Position numbers and translations under genes: made by a program. Below, one piece after another: positions 59,273 to 64,000 of a DNA stretch of 64,000 nt. Numbering within the stretch: the stretch's first letter is position 1; each line of letters begins with the position of its first letter. Below the pieces are notes generated by a model, which ran no database searches, was not told the origin of the DNA, and was given only the letters and a program-made list of their open reading frames with translations. The stretch covers positions 3,968,001-4,032,000 of the forward strand of contig JAGMUV010000001.1 of the NCBI GenBank assembly GCA_020744425.1, in the 5' to 3' direction. Source of the DNA: Dactylonectria macrodidyma. Lineage: Eukaryota; Ascomycota; Sordariomycetes; Hypocreales; Nectriaceae.

Positions 59273-62063
59273 CTAAGAAATTTTTGCCCGATAATCCTTG
59301 AAGACAGTGAGTGCCTTTTTCAGTATGGCCAGCTTCTTTTCACACTCCAAACGCTTCTTCGCCGTATCCTCTTTCTCCCCAGCAATCTTAAAGATTGTTT
59401 CTACTTCTTGTCGCGAAACGATATCGTTGGTGAAAATCTCATAAGGAAGCCTCTGCAGCAGACCGTCTTGGATGACCAACGCATTGACATACGCAACGAA
59501 AGACATGAGTGAGACCTGATGCTGTATTAGATTAAGACAGTGGAGAGTATCATGAGCCACTTTCATACCTTATAATACTTCTCCGTCATGTCTATCGCGC
59601 GACGCACTGCAGCTTGTTCAAGTTTGCGCCGAGTCGGTGGTTCCGGGTCGTCTTGTGCACCCTTCCCCTGCACAGCCTCTGTGAGGGTGTCTTTCACCTT
59701 GGCGATCAAGATGTTGGCAAATGCAGTTTCGAGTGAGCCGATACCCCCAACAGAATGACTGGCAATTTGCACCATTTTTTCCACCGCTTGGGATGAAAGA
59801 GCAGATTTGACCTCTTCCAGGAGCTGATTTCCAACATCTTCCTTTGTCGACCTGCTGATAGTCCCAAATTGTAAATCGCCGTCATCTAGCTCACCCAGGA
59901 AGTCGTGGAACGCAGCGTTCATCCCCTGGTGGCACCGCAGAAGCGTGTTGAGTTGCCGCTTAGCATCAGCCTTCAGCTTTTTGAGGTGATGGTTAACAAT
60001 GAAACGCTTGAGGGGTGGGAGAAAGGAAGCGTCGACACAATGCTTCAGCGCCAAGTGCACAAACCGTTTGATGGCTTTCCACACAACCATCAGATGTTTC
60101 CTAGATATTTTTCTCCAAGGAGACGTTTCCTCGCAAATCAGCTTCGACACGAATGCTAGGCTAACGTCGTTCAAGCTTTCTGTTCCTCTCCATCCAAAAG
60201 CCATATCCCGCACTTCGCTCTCGAACTTCTCGATGGTTTGCCCAGCCGGTGACGGGGATCTGTAAGCGTGATGATCCCATGCGCGCAGGATTCCATACTC
60301 GGAACTTCCTGAAGACGAAACATCGTCCTCACTGGGGGACTCACTCCCTTCCTCACTTTCGTCTTCGCTGTCTTCCTCGCTTTCTTCCTCGCTTTCGTCT
60401 TCGCTTTCTTCCTCGCTTTCGTCTTCGCTTTCTTCCTCGCTTTCGTCTTCGATTTCTTCCTCGCTTTCTTCCTCGCTATATTCCTCGCTATATTCCTCTC
60501 TTACATCCCTCCTTTCGCCTTCTCTTTCTTCTTTTTCACTTCCTCTTTTACTTTCTCCTTCACCATCTCCCTCACCACCCCCTTCTTCCGTCCCACTCCT
60601 TTCTTTGCCGGTGACTATCCGGTTGAGTGAATAATCATCTTCCTTGGAAGTTTTATGAGTATTTCTGCTGAACAAGGATGAAGGCTGCCTGCGTAGTGGC
60701 GGCGGTGGCGGCGGCGGCGGCGGAAAAAATATGTGGCTCGTCCTCGGGCTAGATTCGACAATTTCTGTCCTTTTCCCATTCTTGATCATTGTGGAGTTAA
60801 ACAGTTGGCCCATGGCTCTTACAACCGCTTGTAAGCGCTTGTCTTGGCATCTTCGTGTTGCATCCTTTGGATCATTGAAAAAAGTCTGCAATTGGATCGG
60901 CATTGTCCCCTCTCCATAGCGCCCATCGACGGCACTGCAGCACAGAAGTTGGAAATCAACAGCCATCCGTGACAACAAGCCGCGCTGTTCTCGTTCCGAC
61001 ATACATCTCTTGCCCAACTGTCGATGAGTCTTGTTGAGGATCTTGATCTCCGCCCTCACTTCGCTGATGATATTGGGCAGATAGAATTGAACGTGATGTG
61101 CCAAAAGTTTACTAAGCTTTGGTCGCAGATTCGCGATTCCCTTACAAGCTTCATCAATCTCAGCCCAGTTGTGGCTGAAATATGCTGCCTCAATCGCATC
61201 TCGGTCCTCGCCTCTATCTCTTTCCCCCTTTGACCTGTTCCTGAGACAGTGCCATCCGTGCTGTGGATTCCATGGCCCTTATTTGAAACGGTCGAGAACC
61301 TCCTGAGGCGACCACGATGTATCCAGTCCCGTGATGATACCAAGGGTTCGCAAACCATGGGGATCTGCACCAGGTTTCCCAATTTCGGCAGGAGCCAGCA
61401 TCGTTGGCCACGACGTACGGCTCGGAACCACGAGAAGAAGAGCATTTCGTGGCTGCCTAAGGTATCGCCGTACCATCCTTTCCACAGTCACTTTGTCCTT
61501 CTGATCCTGTTCCTTCGTAGACGAATAGAATAGCCCGGGCAAATCAACCACTGTCAGAGGGTATCTGCCGGGGCCTGAGACGGTGATTTTCAGTATATCG
61601 TCACTGAAATGGTTTCGGCCGCCCGGGACGGATGGTGTACTGAGAATCAACGAAGATGCCTCTTGCATTGCGGCTGTCAATCCTGCGGAGTCAGACGACG
61701 ATAGTTTCTTATAGAACCCCGTCAGAGCCTGGTGATTGTCTCTCCTACCCGTAACTTTGATTGTGACAGCCACTGCTTCCTCGGCAGATTTGCGTTGAAC
61801 AACCTCAGTGGGGAATCTTGTACAAAGAGCTTCGTCGACTGGGAAAGGGACTCGGCAGATAGCTTCAAGAACGGAGCTCTTGCCGCTCTTCTGATCGCCA
61901 ATGACACGAGTTTCGGAATGAGTCGCCATTTCAGGCCTGCTTCTAGCAAACTATCAACGGCGTCGAAGACGTCTGCGTAGTAGTCTGAGAGTTGATGCAA
62001 AGAGTCTAGGTGAGGATCGGCGACACCAGGCATGACGCGGGATGGAGCTGAGTTCTCAGACAT
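59273..62063 (-). pseudogene. Mx/dynamin-like GTPase, disabled, with acidic repeat insert
   Basis: Reads 62063 to 59273 (minus) with a 47-nt intron (59522-59568), ~914 codons. GTPase domain: P-loop GDQKSGKSS, switch CTRFPTEVV, G3 DLPGLF, and a weak G4 (GIITGLDTS, where TKxD is normal). After it come GWHCLRNRS and AAYFSHNWAE, then a stalk with AHHVQFYLPNIISEV, and a GTPase effector domain in the last exon (FVAYVNALVIQDGLLQRLP). Two defects: a one-base deletion near 61925 separates the N-terminal ~45 codons from the P-loop frame, and an in-frame TAA lies at 61279-61281, just after the GTPase domain (a Gln codon is likely ancestral). The stalk is split by a Pro run and a Glu/Ser repeat. Family members remodel membranes. 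Sequencing error or an unusual splice could explain one defect, not easily both. Confidence 0.78.
60340..60500 (-). repeat. in-frame acidic tandem repeat within the dynamin stalk
   Basis: Plus-strand TCTTCCTCGCTTTCG-type units repeat many times and encode SEEESEDE-like repeats on the minus strand. Just upstream in the protein are a Gly/Glu/Lys-rich stretch (~60500-60610) and a run of nine Pro (GGCGGC/GGTGGC repeat, ~60700-60725). The reading frame is kept through all three. Confidence 0.85.
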
Positions 62064-62850
62064 GGTGATTGTTCGAGAAAATGGTAGAATTGATGACCAG
62101 CAAAGAGAGTACCAGAAATCTAGGAAAATGCAGCTGTCTCGAGTCGTATGGGTTATGCTCGCCTGCAGCCGTCATGTCTTTGAGCGAGACTGCACCCTTG
62201 TTTATGTTTTTTCAGCGTCCGCTCAAGCTCAGCACAATGAACCCTTAGTTCGTTGTCACGAATAGCCATTATGGGCATGTCACAGCGTACGTGGTGTCCA
62301 AAATTGTGTTGGTCATTGCTGCAAGACGCTTGAAATGTCCTCGCATAGTCACTACGTGTGAAGGAAAACTGGGGCTAATATGCAGTAAGCATGCGAGGGC
62401 AATCCAAAGTGCAAGGCAAGCATGGTCGATAGGTTGTGCCAATTCCATTGAACTACCCAATCAAGCCGGGCCACCTAACATTGCGCCTAGACCTGCCAGG
62501 TTCTCCGCCTATTGGTACATCAACACCACCAACTAACATATAAAGGAGGAGGCATCTGCATGGGCACTTCAAATGGCCCAATAACAAGCTTGCTTTCGTT
62601 TCAACCACAATTTAACTTGGCATGTGAAAGTGGGGGCTTCTGCATGGGCATTTCAGGCGACCGAATATTTACCAAGGTTGTATCGGTTTGCGCCTATCAT
62701 CTGCAGACACGATGGCGAGCGAGAGGGTACTGTTCAGTTCGGTATCTCGGGATTTATATTTTCGAGGATGAAGTCCAAAATCTGCCAGCAGTACCTTTTC
62801 TGCTTGTGTCGCCATGCTTCCAGCTTCGAAGACGGCTTATTACTTACTCT
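62064..62850. other. intergenic, upstream of dynamin relic
   Basis: GC-balanced with short open frames only. A direct near-repeat GGCTTCTGCATGGGCA / GGCATCTGCATGGGCA occurs at ~62550 and ~62635. No gene supported. Confidence 0.35.
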
Positions 62851-63576
62851 TAGTTAATAAAAACCTACTTTAGAATTATACTTTATATACTTTCTCTTAA
62901 AGTTATATACTAAGTATTTACATTAGTTAAAATAGTAATCTAAGACTTAATAATACTAATATCCCTTTATTTTATTAAATAATAAAATAGTATTTACTAT
63001 AAATAAGGATTTATTATTTAATTAACTAAATAGATTTACTAAGACTTAATATATATAAGAAGCATACTAGTTAAATAAGCTTATTAGTTAAAAATCCCTT
63101 AACCTTTTATCTTCCTACTTAATTAATTAATTCTTAACTATTTAAGATATTATAATTATATAATAAGGTAAATATTCTTTTTATACTTTAAGTCTATTAA
63201 AATAACTTAAAATTAAGTCTTTAATATATTATTAAGATCTATTAAATTAAGTATAGTACTCTCTTTAATTAAAAGAATAGTATTACTACTTATTATACTT
63301 AGATCCTTAAATTATATAAATTATTCAATCTAAAAAAATAGATTATTATTTAGTTCATTCTTAACCTAGATTTATAAGGATTTTTCTCATAATTATATAA
63401 TATTAAAGAAATAGCTAATTAATTACTTACTAATTATAATGCATTACTTATTAATAAGCACTAAGCTTTAAACTTTATTAAGTAATACTTAGATCTTAAA
63501 ATATATTGTTTTTAATTATATTAAAGTACAAGCCTTACTATTCTAATTAAGTCCTTTATCTTATATATAACGGTCG
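62851..63576. other. AT-rich RIP-like block
   Basis: Abrupt switch to AT-rich sequence without open frames, up to the LTR at 63577. Confidence 0.6.
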
Positions 63577-63982
63577 TGTTCCCAGGCTAGGCTATACGTA
63601 GTATAGGGTAGCTCAGAAAGGGTTCCTAAGGGATAGACCAGGGTCTATATTAGCAGAACGGTTAGGTCACACTTACTAAGCAGTAGTCATAGTATTACAT
63701 TAGGTAATAGTCAATATATGATAATGCGTAATAGTCAGAGTAAATTAAGGTAACTAAGTTATATTAATAACTAAAGAGCTACTTATACTAAATATACACT
63801 TCTTAAGCATCTATATAGTTATAGTATAAGTTAGATTATTAGGATTATCTAATAATCCTAATAATCTTAAATTACTTAGATTATTTAGTATTCTAAGTAA
63901 TCTATATGTAATTAGGGCGAAAAGTGGGGGTACTATTAGTATATGTAATTAGGTCACGGCCTAGTTAGCATAGGTCATAATA
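63577..63982 (-). repeat. LTR of a gypsy element extending beyond the window
   Basis: 406 bp, plus-strand TGTTCCCAGGCTAGG... to ...GGTCATAATA. On the minus strand it starts TATTATGACC directly after GGAGGGGAGACATCG (63983-63997), a polypurine tract like that of gypsy-D. So the element body should lie to the right, on the minus strand, outside the window. Confidence 0.6.
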
Positions 63983-64000
63983 CGATGTCTCCCCTCCATT

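Overview
The window looks like part of a filamentous ascomycete (Pezizomycotina) chromosome. Host genes have short 46-90 nt GT-AG introns with CTAAC/CTGAC-like branch points, and families expected in such fungi are present: a HET-domain protein, a Pth11-type rhodopsin-fold membrane protein, a BBE-type FAD oxidase, a GT32 mannosyltransferase, a DUF7025-type AAA ATPase and NLR/WD40 relics. GC-balanced gene-bearing DNA alternates sharply with AT-rich blocks full of broken retrotransposons. The breaks are mostly C-to-T/G-to-A (TGG to TAG, CAA to TAA, zinc-knuckle Cys to Tyr, catalytic DD to NN), the signature of repeat-induced point mutation (RIP). Genus cannot be fixed from the sequence.

Layout. 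1-4.6 kb: an AAA ATPase (412-3260, six exons) and a decayed minus-strand gene (about 3582-4461). 4.6-6.05 kb: a small AT-rich block with an LTR containing a smaller solo LTR. 6.3-8.7 kb: a HET-domain gene. 9.06-9.33 kb: a long-inverted-repeat element. 9.3-38.1 kb: a 29 kb AT-rich block whose nesting can largely be resolved. An old MITE is split by a minus-strand Ty3/gypsy element (10947-25209, 175-bp LTRs, ATATA target duplication). That element carries a full-length Ty1/copia element (12540-18188, 548-bp LTRs, TATAT duplication), solo LTRs of the copia family, another MITE and an un-mutated SINE-like insertion with a 16-bp target duplication. To its right is a plus-strand chromodomain gypsy element (about 27223-35653) with an antisense coding-like segment between pol and the 3' LTR, and then a cluster of nested and inverted MITEs.

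38.1-62.8 kb: gene-bearing arm with a membrane protein (39982-42078), a truncated NLR WD40 tail (42618-43390), a 771-residue protein of unknown function (46231-43776), a divergently transcribed membrane protein (46790-47935), a rhodopsin-fold protein with a GC-AG intron (49479-50929), a secreted FAD oxidase (51724-53252), a type I Cys-rich membrane protein (56962-56018), a GT32 glycosyltransferase (57779-58772) and a disabled Mx/dynamin-like GTPase with an acidic repeat insert (62063-59273). 62.85-64 kb: another AT-rich block containing the LTR of an element that runs out of the window.

The genes do not form an obvious pathway. Several (HET protein, NLR relic, AAA ATPase, Mx-like dynamin) belong to families tied to non-self recognition or stress and lie beside transposon-rich DNA. 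The most unusual pattern is a MITE family whose members share terminal and internal sequence but carry different 7-bp words, each repeated twice in both terminal inverted repeats.
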